The position numbers and the translations under genes are program-made. The notes beneath the pieces were generated by a model. That model did not search any database. It saw only the letters and a list, made by a program, of their open reading frames with translations, and was not told where the DNA came from. This document shows, piece by piece, positions 43,926 through 55,149 of a stretch of DNA of 64,000 nucleotides. Positions within the stretch are counted from its first letter, which is position 1; every line of letters starts with the position of its first letter. Source of the stretch: Ornithodoros turicata (Eukaryota > Arthropoda > Arachnida > Ixodida > Argasidae); assembly GCF_037126465.1 (NCBI RefSeq), contig NW_026999467.1:1-64000 (forward strand), given 5' to 3'.

Positions 43926-46754
43926 CTAGCCGCTGCCGCTACATATGACACTCATATCTGCGAACTGCCACGGACAATATCAATCATCTCCGCCAATGTT
44001 CGGAGCATTGCAAATAAACATGATGATGTATGTAGTCTTGTTTACGACTCTTCTTGTGATCTTATCGCTCTCACCGAAACTTGGTTATCCCCAGATATTT
44101 GTAACAGTGAAATATCTTCATTGTATCCGTCCTTTAACATTTTTCGGTGTGACCGTAATCAACGTCGTGGGGGTGGTGTGTTGATTGGAGTAAAGTGTGA
44201 CCTTCAGTGTATGGAAGTGAAAGTGTCGTCACCCTTAGAAATGTGCTGGGTCAGCATGCCGTTTGACTATGTGTCACTGTTAATAGGTGTGTTTTACAGG
44301 CCTCCCGATTACGCTGATTTTGTACCTTTGTTCGCCGAAGCGTTATCACTGCTAAAGTCCCGCTTCTCCAGTGCCAAGGTTTGCATATTTGGTGATTTCA
44401 ATTACCCCGGTATTGACTGGACAGTACCATGTGGTACGTCCCCTGAGGAGTCACGCTTTGTTGATGTATGCATGAGTTTTGGCCTATCGCAGTTGGTTTG
44501 TGAACCTACTCGAGTCTCGTCCTCATCTCAATCCATTCTTGACTTAATACTAGTCACTGACCCTTCCATCCTCGGTTCTGTTTCATTGCCTTTGAGTCTT
44601 AGTGACCATAAAGCAATTCACGTGCCACTACGCTTACCCCGCCCTGCCAGGCAGAGAGTACGTAAGACTATAAAGTTATACGAGCGGGCTGATTTTTCAT
44701 CCATCAATAATGAACTTTTTTCATACTATGCAACTTTTCGTAGTCTGTTCGACACGCGTTCAGTAGAGGAGAATTGGCGGCTCTTCCGCAGTACACTCAA
44801 CCATCTGGTTGAGACTTACGTTCCATCAGCGGTTATCCGGGCACCCGCAAGAGCACCATGGTACTCTAATTGCCTAAATAAACTGAACAATAAGAAAAAG
44901 CGCTTGTATCGATTGGCAAGGCGTACTGGCACTGAATCCGCTCATTTAAGGTATCAAGAGTGCTCCCGACAGTATTTAAGTGCCCTACGCAAGGCCAAAC
45001 GTGCCTTTTACACCACCCACCTCCCCAACTTGCTTTCTTCTAACCCAAGTAAATTTTGGAAGGCTATTAACCCATCACAACCCGAGCAGCTACACGTTCT
45101 GGATTCAAACGGTTCTAAAGTTACTGGCATAGAGTGTGCTGCCAAGTTCAATGAAGCTTTTGCTAGCGTATTCACTAATGATACTGATTGTGTCATACCT
45201 GACTATATGGCCCCCATAGGCATCCTAACACCCATGAGTAAGCTCACAATATCTCGAGCAGGAATCATAAATATCATTGACAACCTAAAACTCTCGTCTT
45301 CATGTGGGTTGGATTGCATTAACTCCAAGATCCTTAAAAATACAAAAGAGGCGTCATCCTTGTACCTGCGTGACATTTTCACTCAGTCACTCGATCACGG
45401 GTATGTGCCTCACGACTGGCGTCTGGGGAAGGTCATTCCTGTTCATAAACATGGCGATAAGACGTCTCCTTTGAATTATCGCCCCATATCTTTAACAAGC
45501 ATATGCTGTAAAATCCTAGAGCACATAATCTATTCAGCTGTCTCTTCTCATCTCGAATCTAATAATTTTTTTCATGAACACCAACATGGATTTCGCAAGG
45601 GTTACTCCTGTGAAACACAGCTATCTTCTTTTGTCTTTGATGTTGATTCTCACATGGATCGTGGTATTCAAACGGATGCAGTCTTTCTTGATTTTAAGAA
45701 AGCATTTGATTCCGTTTCTCATATTATGCTAATACGAAAACTCTCATCGCTTAATATCCACCCTACTGTACTACGCTGGTTTCAGAGTTATCTCAGTGAT
45801 CGTTCACAGGCAACCCTTGTAAATGATTGTCTTTCTCCTTTCCTTCCTGTTTCCTCCGGTGTCCCACAGGGTTCCGTCCTTGGCCCACTATTATTCCTCA
45901 TCTATATTAACGACCTGCCAGGTAGACTCTCATCCTGTGTCAGGCTTTTTGCCGACGACTGTGTTGTCTATCGCTTCGTAACATCCTCTTCTGACCAATT
46001 ATGCCTTCAGCAAGACCTAAGTTCAATTTTCTCATGGTGCTCCACATGGCTTCTTTCTCTCAATTCTTCTAAATGTTCCTATGTTCAGTTCTCTCGCTCC
46101 AGGTCACCGCTCCCTTACCAGTACCACGTTGGCCATTCTCCTATACCACAGTCGTCTTCGTATAAATACTTGGGACTCCATCTCTCCTCAACTCTCTCCT
46201 GGTCGGATCACATCCGTAGTGTTGTGCGTGATGCCAATCAGAAACTCGGCTACATACGCCGTAACCTTCGTTGCGCACCCTCCAATGTCAGACGCTTGGC
46301 CTACCTAACATTAGTTAGGCCCAGGCTTGAATATGCGTCAAGCGTCTGGGATCCGCACCATGCTAACCTCATCTGCCTTCTTGAGTCCGTTCAAAACCGC
46401 GCCACTCGTTTCATCCTTTCAGACTATTCCTATCCTTCTAGCATCTCATCACTTAAGTCTTCTCTGGACCTTCCGCCTCTCGTAACTCGCAGAAGTTTCT
46501 TCCGTCTTTCCCTTTTTCACAAATTTTATTCCAGCCCATCTATACGACCATCTTTCATCACAGCCGCACCTTACATCTCAGGCCGATTAGACCACCCATG
46601 TAAGGTTGAACCAATCACTTGTCACACTTCCCACTTTTTGTATTATTTTTTTCCACACACGATTGCCGATTGGAATGACCTTCCTCAATCCTTAGTCACC
46701 TCGCCTAACCATCAAACTTTCCGTAGAAACTTGGCATCATATCTACACATTTAG
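43926..46754 (+). CDS. CR1-like ORF2: AP endonuclease and reverse transcriptase
   Basis: The frame is open for 942 codons directly after the ORF1 TAG, in the same phase, and has no ATG before the endonuclease begins (SANVRSIANKHDDV). Endonuclease boxes are CDLIALTETWLSPD, RRGGGVLIGV, CIFGDFNYPGIDW and SLSDHKAIHVPL. RT boxes are SSCGLDCINSKIL, LNYRPISLTSICCK, HGFRKGYSCETQL, VFLDFKKAFDSVSH, SSGVPQGSVLGPLLFLIYI and LFADDCVVYR. The C-terminal region ends TIADWNDLPQSL. Lack of its own start suggests readthrough or reinitiation. All catalytic residues that I can check are present. Confidence 0.92.
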   Translation, partial: LAAAATYDTHICELPRTISIISANVRSIANKHDDVCSLVYDSSCDLIALTETWLSPDICNSEISSLYPSFNIFRCDRNQRRGGGVLIGVKCDLQCMEVKVSSPLEMCWVSMPFDYVSLLIGVFYRPPDYADFVPLFAEALSLLKSRFSSAKVCIFGDFNYPGIDWTVPCGTSPEESRFVDVCMSFGLSQLVCEPTRVSSSSQSILDLILVTDPSILGSVSLPLSLSDHKAIHVPLRLPRPARQRVRKTIKLYERADFSSINNELFSYYATFRSLFDTRSVEENWRLFRSTLNHLVETYVPSAVIRAPARAPWYSNCLNKLNNKKKRLYRLARRTGTESAHLRYQECSRQYLSALRKAKRAFYTTHLPNLLSSNPSKFWKAINPSQPEQLHVLDSNGSKVTGIECAAKFNEAFASVFTNDTDCVIPDYMAPIGILTPMSKLTISRAGIINIIDNLKLSSSCGLDCINSKILKNTKEASSLYLRDIFTQSLDHGYVPHDWRLGKVIPVHKHGDKTSPLNYRPISLTSICCKILEHIIYSAVSSHLESNNFFHEHQHGFRKGYSCETQLSSFVFDVDSHMDRGIQTDAVFLDFKKAFDSVSHIMLIRKLSSLNIHPTVLRWFQSYLSDRSQATLVNDCLSPFLPVSSGVPQGSVLGPLLFLIYINDLPGRLSSCVRLFADDCVVYRFVTSSSDQLCLQQDLSSIFSWCSTWLLSLNSSKCSYVQFSRSRSPLPYQYHVGHSPIPQSSSYKYLGLHLSSTLSWSDHIRSVVRDANQKLGYIRRNLRCAPSNVRRLAYLTLVRPRLEYASSVWDPHHANLICLLESVQNRATRFILSDYSYPSSISSLKSSLDLPPLVTRRSFFRLSLFHKFYSSPSIRPSFITAAPYISGRLDHPCKVEPITCHTSHFLYYFFPHTIADWNDLPQSLVTSPNHQTFRRNLASYLHI

Positions 46755-46867
46755 TGAGAAAGCATTATTTCATCTCTTGTATGTATGTGAATTTTGTTAT
46801 TACCTTAACTATTTTGTGCAGTGTATGTGCTGTTTCATGTACTAATGTTGCATATATTGTACGTATC

Positions 46868-46928
46868 CCCCTCATGTATCGCCCTAAGGGCTCTTTGAGG
46901 TATTTACATAAATAAATAAATAAATAAA
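46868..46928 (+). terminator. CR1-like 3' end: stem-loop and TAAA repeat
   Basis: GCCCTAAGGGC forms a short hairpin 30-40 bases before an AAATAAATAAAT-type tail. The related element at 21.25 kb has GCCCGTAAGGGC in the same place. In LINEs such ends are the recognition site for the element's own RT, not a transcription terminator in the bacterial sense. Confidence 0.65.
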
Positions 46929-46930
46929 AT

Positions 46931-47357
46931 TCATGTTAACATTCTCTACTCTTATTAATTCACTGTCTGTTTTCTGGGAGCTAAGAAAAATGGAAACTAT
47001 TTATTTGTCACAACTTCACACTGGATACTGGTGTGGTACTGGCTTGACATGTAAGCTAAAATACCTGGATTCTACAATAATTGTGTTCAACTTGGTGCAT
47101 TACCGTGGGCAATGCCACATTCACTACATTTTTAGTGGGTCCGGTGCGCAAATACTGTGTGCATACTGCATACATACATACTGTTCGATAGGCAAAAATA
47201 CCTGAGCAGTGCTATGTAGTCTTTTTACCCAAAGTCCATACTCTTACTGCAAAGTCACAGTACGTAGAACAGCAATGTGCAGGTATGCTGCGATAGAGAT
47301 TCACAACTGAAAGAAGACTGTTGAGAGCATCTAAATTTTAATGAGACGAGACTTTCG
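46931..47357. other. Non-coding stretch without recognised features
   Basis: No gene or repeat identified. Confidence 0.5.
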
Positions 47358-47601
47358 TGCACAAGGCTGCTCTTATTAATGTCTAACATGAAGTTACAAA
47401 ATCCCAGAATATATAAAACATGTTGTAATGTAGAGAGCGAGGGGTGGTACAGACATAAAGATAATTATATAATCATATATAATAAAATAAAAAGGGGGTA
47501 CAACTGCCCCCTCAACTCAACTCGACCTCTACCTTACAACATGTCATATATTCTGGAATTTTGTAACTTGATGTTAGACATCAAGTACAGCCTTCTGTGC
47601 A
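47358..47601. repeat. Long imperfect inverted repeat (~85-base arms)
   Basis: TGCACAAGGCTG, TGTCTAACATGAAGTTACAA and CAGAATATATAAAACATGTTG on the left pair with the reverse complement on the right, ending at about 47601. The arms differ by scattered substitutions and one or two indels. The loop holds AT-rich and C-rich sequence. It could be an old foldback MITE or give a long hairpin RNA if transcribed. Confidence 0.75.
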
Positions 47602-47901
47602 AAAGTATTCTTTCTGTTGTGCACAATCATTATGCAGTAAATGCGACTATCCATTTCTTGTCATTAAATGCTTTTCCTTTCTTTCTTTTTTTTTTTTCTG
47701 CAGTGATGAGCATCCATAAGGACACATGCCAGAAAGGGAGTCTCTTTGGGATGACAAACCCTCATCACCTCATGAGGATACAATGGTTGACGAATGGTTC
47801 TCAAGCACATCGAAACTTCCAACAAATAATTCATGAAAAAGCCAGTCAGTGCTAGCACCAAGAATTGAACGTGGACCGTCCTGCTACCAGTCAGAGATGT
47901 T

Positions 47902-48316
47902 CAGTGGCGTAACCACGAGGGGGCTAGGGGGGGTCGAGCCCCCCCTACCTACCACGGACCGACCCACACAAATCGTGCAAATCCGAGAACATAATATATG
48001 GGGGGGAGGGGGACCAGTGTGACTATCGCGAAAGTTCTTGCAGTTCATGGCGTCTATCTAAGAAGCATTCTTGAATGGTTTTCAAAGTATGAGCTTTTCA
48101 AAATACTTCCAATCTCGTGACACCACTTCATTGGTCATGACAGCCTATACATGTAATCGTACTGTGAACGTCTAAATCAACTATTTTCGTTCCCTTTTTT
48201 AATCCTCAGTTTGAAGTGTGCACAAGTATGTGTGTGTTGTCGACACAGGATCAGCGGGGGCGGGGGGGAGTTTTCGTATCGAGACCCCCTACCTTTGATG
48301 TCGGGCTACGCCACTG
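47902..48316. mobile_element. hAT-type MITE with CAGTGGCGTA ends (415 bp)
   Basis: The ends are CAGTGGCGTAACC and, in reverse complement, CAGTGGCGTAGCC. A perfect 8-base duplication, GAGATGTT, flanks it at 47894-47901 and 48317-48324. Just inside each end are G and C runs that can pair. No coding sequence. Confidence 0.93.
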
Positions 48317-48324
48317 GAGATGTT

Positions 48325-51264
48325 ACATTTCAGGCGCTCATTGACTTTTGGTGAATTACTTGTTGACTTTGTCCCAAGGTGGAGCTCGCTACAGCTCATT
48401 TGCTATCTGTTAATGTTGTGGCATGTGTTGCGTTTTTCTCTTTGTGTGTTCCAGACTCAGAACGGTTAATTTGGATCAGGTCAGGTACGTTTCATTTAGA
48501 CATGGCAAACATAAAGTGGTGTTTCTCAACACAACTTAGCAGTGGTCTTCATGCATTACTGCTACGGCCATTAAGCGTGAATAGAAACCTAGCCAGAGCA
48601 GCTGATACACAGAGAGAACATAGCCCGTGTGTGTTTGTCTTTTCCACCGCAGCCCTTGGGTTTCCTCCCTGATGGCTACACATGTCAGGGATAGGTTTCA
48701 GAACCGGTAGTTCCCGCTAAGTGTGAATTGCGTTTCAGGAGATCATCACGCTGGCAGATGAAACATATGGTTTAAATTATTTGCAGGACAGGAATTGCGC
48801 AGCTTCACACAAATACTACTACTACGACGTAAGAGTGGTTTAAAATCTATATTTTTTGTGTTCCTGACATTATCGCACAAGATGTAGTATCCACTATGAT
48901 CCTTTATGTGGGGGTATGTACAGTGCAATCAACAGATGCTATTTACAAATCTGTGTTTTCTACTGTGTTGAAATGGGGTAGTTTGTATCTGAGAGCCATA
49001 GTGAAACACAGGCCCTCGAGAAACATGGCAACACATTGCAGGGACTCTGGATGCTGCCTAAATTTCCAGAACACACAGCTCAAGGCAGCGGTTAAATAAC
49101 AAGTTGTTAGAGAAATCCAAGATAGTTGCATCCGTAAGCTGTCCGCTGTTGTATTTGCTTCTGTCAGAGATACGTTATCTCAAAGGGAACGCACGGACAC
49201 ACTCAGAATGATACTAGGGCTGCCTGTGAAATAGAATGAGGAGAGGGGAAGATATATAACCCTTTTTCTTGTCTGTTATCCTATTGGTTAAATTGTCATT
49301 TTCTTAGCAGCATATGTGTGTATATTCCAGATCTGCTAATAAATATATCAGTTTAGAGCTAGCAGTCGCATTGTAGATGTCTCATCCTGTCCTTGGTTGC
49401 TTGTGATTCACTATGGCCATGCTTGCTAATGCAAAAACAGAAAACAAAAAAGACAATAGAAAAACACGGAAAGAGCGACCTAAAAAGCTGCCTGTTCTAG
49501 TGCTCACATGGAGGCAATGCAATGAGGTAACATGTTCCATTCATGAACTGTGCATAGTAGTACATATCACAACGGCAACCGATTATTCAGATTTTTCTTG
49601 AAGTACTTTGTTTTTTTTTAGCTTTGTTTGCACAGTCTATTATTGGAGCTTTATGTGATTCCCCTCTTCAGATACTTTAAGATTGCTGATGCTGTGCAGT
49701 TTGTTAATTTTGAAACTATACTGTGCTGAGGTACAAAAACAGAATTGTCATATCTGCATTTGAGCACATAGGAATAATTTGTAAGTACTTTACTTGTTGA
49801 CATTAATATTTGCACCAGGTCACAACATTGTTGATTTATGGAAAATGTAAATAAATATATTTATTTGCTTGCCAAACAATGCACAAATGTCTTCTTTTCT
49901 AGTGAGATATTCCCTGTTCACCAGACATAAATGTGGAAAAGTTAAAGGGGCACAATGATGGTAGAGTCTAGCGTTGCTTTTTGCCACTTCACATATATGC
50001 ACTGTTATTCGTGTGCACATGTAGGAACAGGAAGGTAGAGGATGCGCATAAAAAATTTCGTATGCAGCCACACATATGGTTCAGAAGATTAATTAGATGA
50101 TGTCCAAGCATATATAATTGTGCTTCATGTGCAATGGGTATGCTAACGGATTGCTTCCATGAAGCCTTTTTATTTATTTTTTATAAATTCTTTTTATAAA
50201 TGTTATTTTTGATTTTATATAAATTTCATATTACATATTGTATACTTATATTTTTATAAATTTTATACTAAAAACTCAAGTTACACGGCCCCTGTAAGAG
50301 TGCCCTTTGCAAATGGTTAGGTAACGTGTCTCGAACTGTAAAGGTAAGAGGCAATCGAGAATGCTGCAGACAAGGTTGCAAATTACATATTGCTTATCAC
50401 GTCCTACATACAAAGTGCTTTGTACAATAATTCCTGAGCACGGAATTAATCCCGAGGCTGGCCAGTGATGTCACCCACGACGACAAGTCACATAATTGCC
50501 TTTAATACTTTTACACCCCATGGGCTGAGTTGTGAATTGAAAGAGCACTCTACAGAAGGATAAGGTGCACCTGATTTCTAGGATCTATGCTATGCCCTAA
50601 CTCTTCAGACACCACATTTCTAAGTGGCAATATGTGCTCTGGTACTTCTTTTGCGTCTGCATAGTGTGCAACCACATGGCTACTGGAGCTTTCGTGTGCA
50701 TGTTTTTGTGCGACGGTGTTCATTACAAACAATATTCAGATGTTAGACATAAAATGCAGTAGTTTGTAGCGTACCACACAACACAGCGTGACATGGGAGT
50801 GCGTGATTCAAAGAAAGCTTCTGGAAAATGCACAGAATCCCACAAAAAGTTTAAAATGTGATTTGTATTTCGTTTTACGTCTTTCGTCGTTACATACCAT
50901 CGTCGACGCTGTTGCACATTGATAAATCGTACGTAAAACTTGTCCCATAGCAGTATGCGGTTTCTCAAATACATAGCACAATTTTCCTGCAGTAATAAAA
51001 CGCTGTCGGCATTTTCTTGCTGACATGGCTGTCGAAACGTCAGCCTCTACAATGGGCAAGTGCTGTAAAGGGGCTAATGCAGACGCGACTTGATACAAAT
51101 TGTACGTGCTCACAAAACACAAACGACGAATTCCAGTCACAACATCGCACAGAGGTTGGTTCGCGAATGAGTTCGCAGCTGCTGCACTGTTTACTTATCG
51201 CGGAACGGTGGAACCCGGCTGTCCGCCATCTTCAAGCACAGATACGTGAAGCCGCGAGGAGCCG
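48325..51264. other. Non-coding stretch without supported genes
   Basis: Open frames are short and chance-like. The interval around 50160-50270 is an AT-rich tract of TTTTATAAAT words. No recognised repeat or gene. Confidence 0.5.
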
Positions 51265-51640
51265 TAGCTGAAACAGTCCTCCTCAGGTACCCGCGGACGC
51301 GGCTGTAGAGTATGTACCACTGCGCCCATACACCATGTTGCAAGCCCATTGGCCTAGACTGTGCGCGCGCTCCGATTGGCCGAGAACGTTTTGAAATCGC
51401 ATTTTGTAGCGCGCATGTGCGTACAGCGTCTCGGCCGTTTCAGCATAGTTTCGAAATAGCATGCCCGGCATGTCGTCCTCCTGTGTTCGGTGGTGTCAAT
51501 CGACAGAACAGTTTGCAGAAATATGTTCCCGGGTTTATTGGTTCGTCCTTGTGAGTCGACGCGTGTTGTGCTGTTTCTGGGCACAATTGTTATCCCACGA
51601 ACAATTTGTCGACTGCGGTACCGGAATGCTTCATGAGTTG
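51265..51640 (+). repeat. Interspersed repeat, copy B (uninterrupted)
   Basis: It corresponds to 38240-39042 without the foldback insertion; the target-site core AACGTTTTGAA is intact near 51385-51396. ATTGG boxes occur at about 51346 and 51375. Confidence 0.75.
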
Positions 51641-51799
51641 GAGCGTGAAGAACAAGTTCGAGCGCCGTTGGTCTTCGAGGACTGCCAACAAAGACAGGAT
51701 TACGTGCCACACAAGCGCTTTTCGCTTCGCTATAATGGATGCACCGCAGGCAGCGAAAGAAGGTGCTCATCATGAAATGGTACGCACTCATGAGACTGC

Positions 51800-52185
51800 C
51801 TCGGTATTGGGAGTTGAACGGTGTGTTCGTTCTGCTTCATGTTCGAACTTTGACCCATTGTGTCAGCAACGCAGTGGGCTTTGTACGCACAGTGCACCCA
51901 TGTATCAGATCTTTGAATTAGTGCTTTGTATCAAATAAATCTTTATTTTACCCCAAAATCGCTTTAGTTATTTTGAATACCGAGTAACGGCGGCAGGTCT
52001 GAAATCCAGTAGAAGTCGATGCTAGCCAGGACCGACCGAAAAGCCAGCCAGACATGGAGGCTCCTGATTGGCCGACTGGTTGTGCATAATATCCACCACG
52101 TCGCAATTTCATTGGTCGTGTGCCCAGTGTTGTGTGAATTATCTCAAACTATGGGCTCTATGGGGAGCTGTTGGAGCCTGCTGAA
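51800..52185 (+). repeat. Direct repeat of about 380 bp, copy 1 (copy 2 at 54405-54775)
   Basis: The shared order of words is GTGTTCGTT, CAGCAACGCAGTGG, CATGTATCAG, AAATAAAT, GTAGAAGTCGATG, GGCTCCTGATTGGCCGACTG, CATTGGTCGTGTGCCCAGTG and TGAATTATCTCAAACT. Substitutions and small indels separate the copies. Each carries an AATAAA-type signal and two ATTGG boxes. Confidence 0.8.
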
Positions 52186-52329
52186 ATCCACTGACAAGTA
52201 CGAAGGCGCGTACACGTCACAATGCCCGTTCGGGCGCATCTACGTCATAAAAATGGCTGCGCCCATGTGTGTTTCGGAATGAATTACCTATTTTTTTGAC
52301 ATGGTACTGTACCGAACTGAGAGAACGAA

Positions 52330-53150
52330 GGTGTATTTTGGGGAGAGCTGGATGTGGGCTTTCAGAATATCACAACCGTTTCGACTATTTGGGATATCGG
52401 CATAGCTGACCTTTTAAGCCGATATCGGGAGAACGGAACATCGCGCGCCTGCGGGACAAACGCTGTTGGAAAGAGCACATTGAGACCTTCATAACGAAGG
52501 CAAACATGACCATGTGGCAGGAACGGGAAGGCTTTTTTTGGGGGGGGGGGGGGGGGGGAAGCCGCTGGTCCCATGTATTGGGAGGAGTGTGAACGCGGAA
52601 TCCTCTAACTCTGGAACTGCTAAATTTAGAGAGACGCGGTGAATTTTATCACGTGCTCCGCGTCTGAACAGTGCGTTCTCCAAGTATGAACCCTGTCCGA
52701 GGCGAACTTCTTTCCAACAAGGGCACTGAAGTTCGGAAAAACGAATTTTACTAACGCGTCTCCGCCTACGAGTTCGAAACCACTACAGATCAGTTCCTGT
52801 GTAATTTGCGCGATCACACAGCTAATCCAGGCCCGTTCGGACCTGAATTTTGGTCTCGATCCAACAGTCCGGGCGGGATTTACAAGACTTTAAAGGTGTC
52901 AGAAGCACCGACGGTTGCCTAGAATTTTCAAATATCTGGAGAACCGCCAGGATTTCTCACAAGCAGCAAGGTGCACGCGTAGGGGGATGGAAGGGAAATT
53001 CGTCACAAGAAACAGCATCCCGATATCGCCGCTGCAGGCCAAGATATTAGACACGGGAACCCATCGCGAAACACCGCGATGTCACTCTGATGGGGTTAAA
53101 CCATCACTGGATGGCTAAAAGACGCCGCGGTATCAACCGCCACCTCAAGT
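52330..53150. repeat. Diverged interspersed repeat with a G19 run
   Basis: It shares short blocks with 40790-41310, including a GATATCGGC and GCCGATATC inverted pair at 52393-52428. The G19 run at 52540-52558 interrupts it. Its ends are not defined. Confidence 0.4.
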
Positions 53151-54404
53151 GGCATGTGCAGTGCTCAGTTGGAATCTCTATGCATATCTGATCTATTCTG
53201 ACCGATGATGTCACTACGGTGCCGTAGGGGACCTGGGCACATTCTTCTTATTTGTCCATGCTACCAACCTTCCCGAACCGCGCTCTCTCAGATCCTTAGT
53301 CAGTTGGAATTTCACCCTTTCTATCTCTATGAAAATGGCTTGGCCCCTGGTGAAATCCAGCCCATCAACACTGTGTGATGAGAGCTTTTTTGGTCTTTTT
53401 AGACACGTCAGTACTTCGATCCTTACGGTGAAGGGGCACATTTCATCGCATTTTATGCCAGTGGGCTCGGGTATCCACACTAGCGACGAAACTCCTCATT
53501 ATTAACCTTAGAAATAAAGTTGTTGTTTTATTGATACTCTAGGCCAATTCCTTCAATTGGTTTCGCATTCTTTGAACTGGTGCAGTGTGTACAAAACATG
53601 TTGGATTACATTAAATCAAGTGGAAATCAGCGTTTAGCATTTATATCCATTAAGCCAATTCATTGAATTGCTTCTTTATTCCGTGGGTACGGTCTTCGCC
53701 ACACAACATAGTGGAACATGATGTCGCGAAGGTATAGCTTCTCTTCAAAAACCCTGATTCTGTCAGTGAGGAACTTGTACCTGACGGCTACATAATGAAC
53801 GAATTGACTGTCTGATTTGTCTTTGGATCTCGTTGGAATTGTGGCGACAATTCAATGATGTTATGTCTTCTCGTTCCGGCAGGGAAGCACATCTGGAGAT
53901 GTAGTTGTGTGTGTTCCGTTCTATATGGAGATATTGCAAGAGATATCGAGGTCTTCTCGGCCTTCCCAACTACCTTTATTAGCACTAAAGTAAAAGGAAA
54001 CAGAAGCTAGATACTGTGGTACATCTGCTAAGCTCGGACCATGTCGGGAGTTTCTTTGTAAATTCAGATGAGTAATTTTTGTGTGTTGCCACTTCGGTAA
54101 CACGGATAAAAATTAGTGTCACTGTTTCAGTTTCTTGCTGAACGCTGTTGAACGTTATCATAAGGATACAAAAATATAATGAGCATCGAAAGCATGTTTG
54201 TATTCTACTTCTAAATCAACATCCGGTCGGGACGCCATTTCGAAGTCCCAGCGATATCATTAAAATGCATCCTGGCTAGACAACGCTAGGACGTTTCGAA
54301 TGACGTCTTATTTACATCATTTGGACATTTTTCCCGGATCAGGACTTCGGGATCTTTTCAGGACGTCCATGGGACATCGGTGGTTTACTGGGGCGGGCCC
54401 CGTC
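53151..54404. other. Non-coding stretch
   Basis: No gene recognised. An inverted copy of the CCAGTAAACC-type repeat end lies at 54368-54390. Confidence 0.5.
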
Positions 54405-55107
54405 GGATTTCGAGAGCTGTGTTCGTTTTGCTTCAAGTTCGAACTTAGTTACAGTGCGTCAGCAACGCAGTGGACTTTGTATTCACAGTGCATCCATGTA
54501 TCAGGTCTTTGAATCAGTGCTTTGTGTCAAATAAATATTTCTTTTAGCCAAAAGAAGCTTCAGATATTTTGAATATCGGGTAACTGCGGTAGGCGTGAAA
54601 TCCGGTAGAAGTCGATGGTAGCCAGAACCGGTCGAAAGGTCAGCCAAAGTTAAGGCTCCTGATTGGCCGACTGGGATTGCATAATTTCTACAACGTTGCA
54701 CTCTCATTGGTCGTGTGCCCAGTGTCGTGTGAATTATCTCAAACTGTGGGCTCTATGGGGAGCTGTTCGAGCCTGATCCAGCCAGCCATCCAGCCTTTAG
54801 CTCCCGCTTAGCTTTTGGCGTTCACCGGACGCCGCCTCTCAGCCGCTTGTGTGCCAGCTGCGCCGCCTGTTTTGGTGAGCGTGCCTACTCGCACGTTGTC
54901 GATGGCTGATTACGCTGATTAGGACAAAGGAGCTTGTCGCGCTTTGATCAGCTTTAACAAAACCCAAACTGGCATTCGTTTCCGTCGTGTGAACGGCACA
55001 GAATTTTACAGTGCGGTAGATGAAGCGACCTCATCGTAAGTGACGTCTGACATGCGACCTGTGTCATCGACGTAACATATTTTCCGGTTTACAGTGCCGG
55101 TATCGTG
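54405..55107 (+). promoter_or_regulatory. Upstream region of ETFRF1, partly repeat-derived
   Basis: Bases 54405-54775 are copy 2 of the 380-bp repeat, with ATTGG boxes at 54662-54666 and 54706-54710. The next 330 bases are GC-richer and unique. GTAAGTG at 55037 and TTTCCGGTTTACAG ending 55094 could be a short 5'UTR intron immediately before the ATG-containing exon. No TATA box is obvious. The promoter call is an inference from position. Confidence 0.35.
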
Positions 55108-55149
55108 ATGACGTCCTTGAGGAGTCAAGTGATCCAGCTTTACAAGAAC
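55108..55149 (+). CDS. ETFRF1: ETFRF1 (LYRM5) coding exon 1
   Basis: The exon encodes MTSLRSQVIQLYKN and ends at a GTAAGA donor, in phase 0. It corresponds to the N-terminus of LYR motif-containing protein 5, where LYK takes the place of the LYR tripeptide, as in vertebrate homologues. The ATG is the first one in frame with this motif, and GTG precedes it. Together with exon 2 (61945-62154) it gives an 83-residue protein, close to the usual size of about 88-90. The protein acts in the mitochondrial matrix, binds electron transfer flavoprotein and promotes loss of its FAD, and LYR proteins typically also bind acyl carrier protein. Confidence 0.85.

Larger units (their letters stand above)
42746..46930 (+). 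mobile_element. CR1-like non-LTR retrotransposon, full length or nearly so
   Basis: It has a 5' region with a 54-base direct repeat (42746-42799 and 43004-43057), a leader with a 2A-like motif, ORF1 with coiled coil and RRM, and ORF2 with AP endonuclease and RT. The 3' end has a GCCCTAAGGGC hairpin and a TAAA-type repeat tail (about 46910-46928). All coding parts share one frame. Only two stops interrupt it, and no frameshift is seen over 3.98 kb, so the copy is young. Confidence 0.92.
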
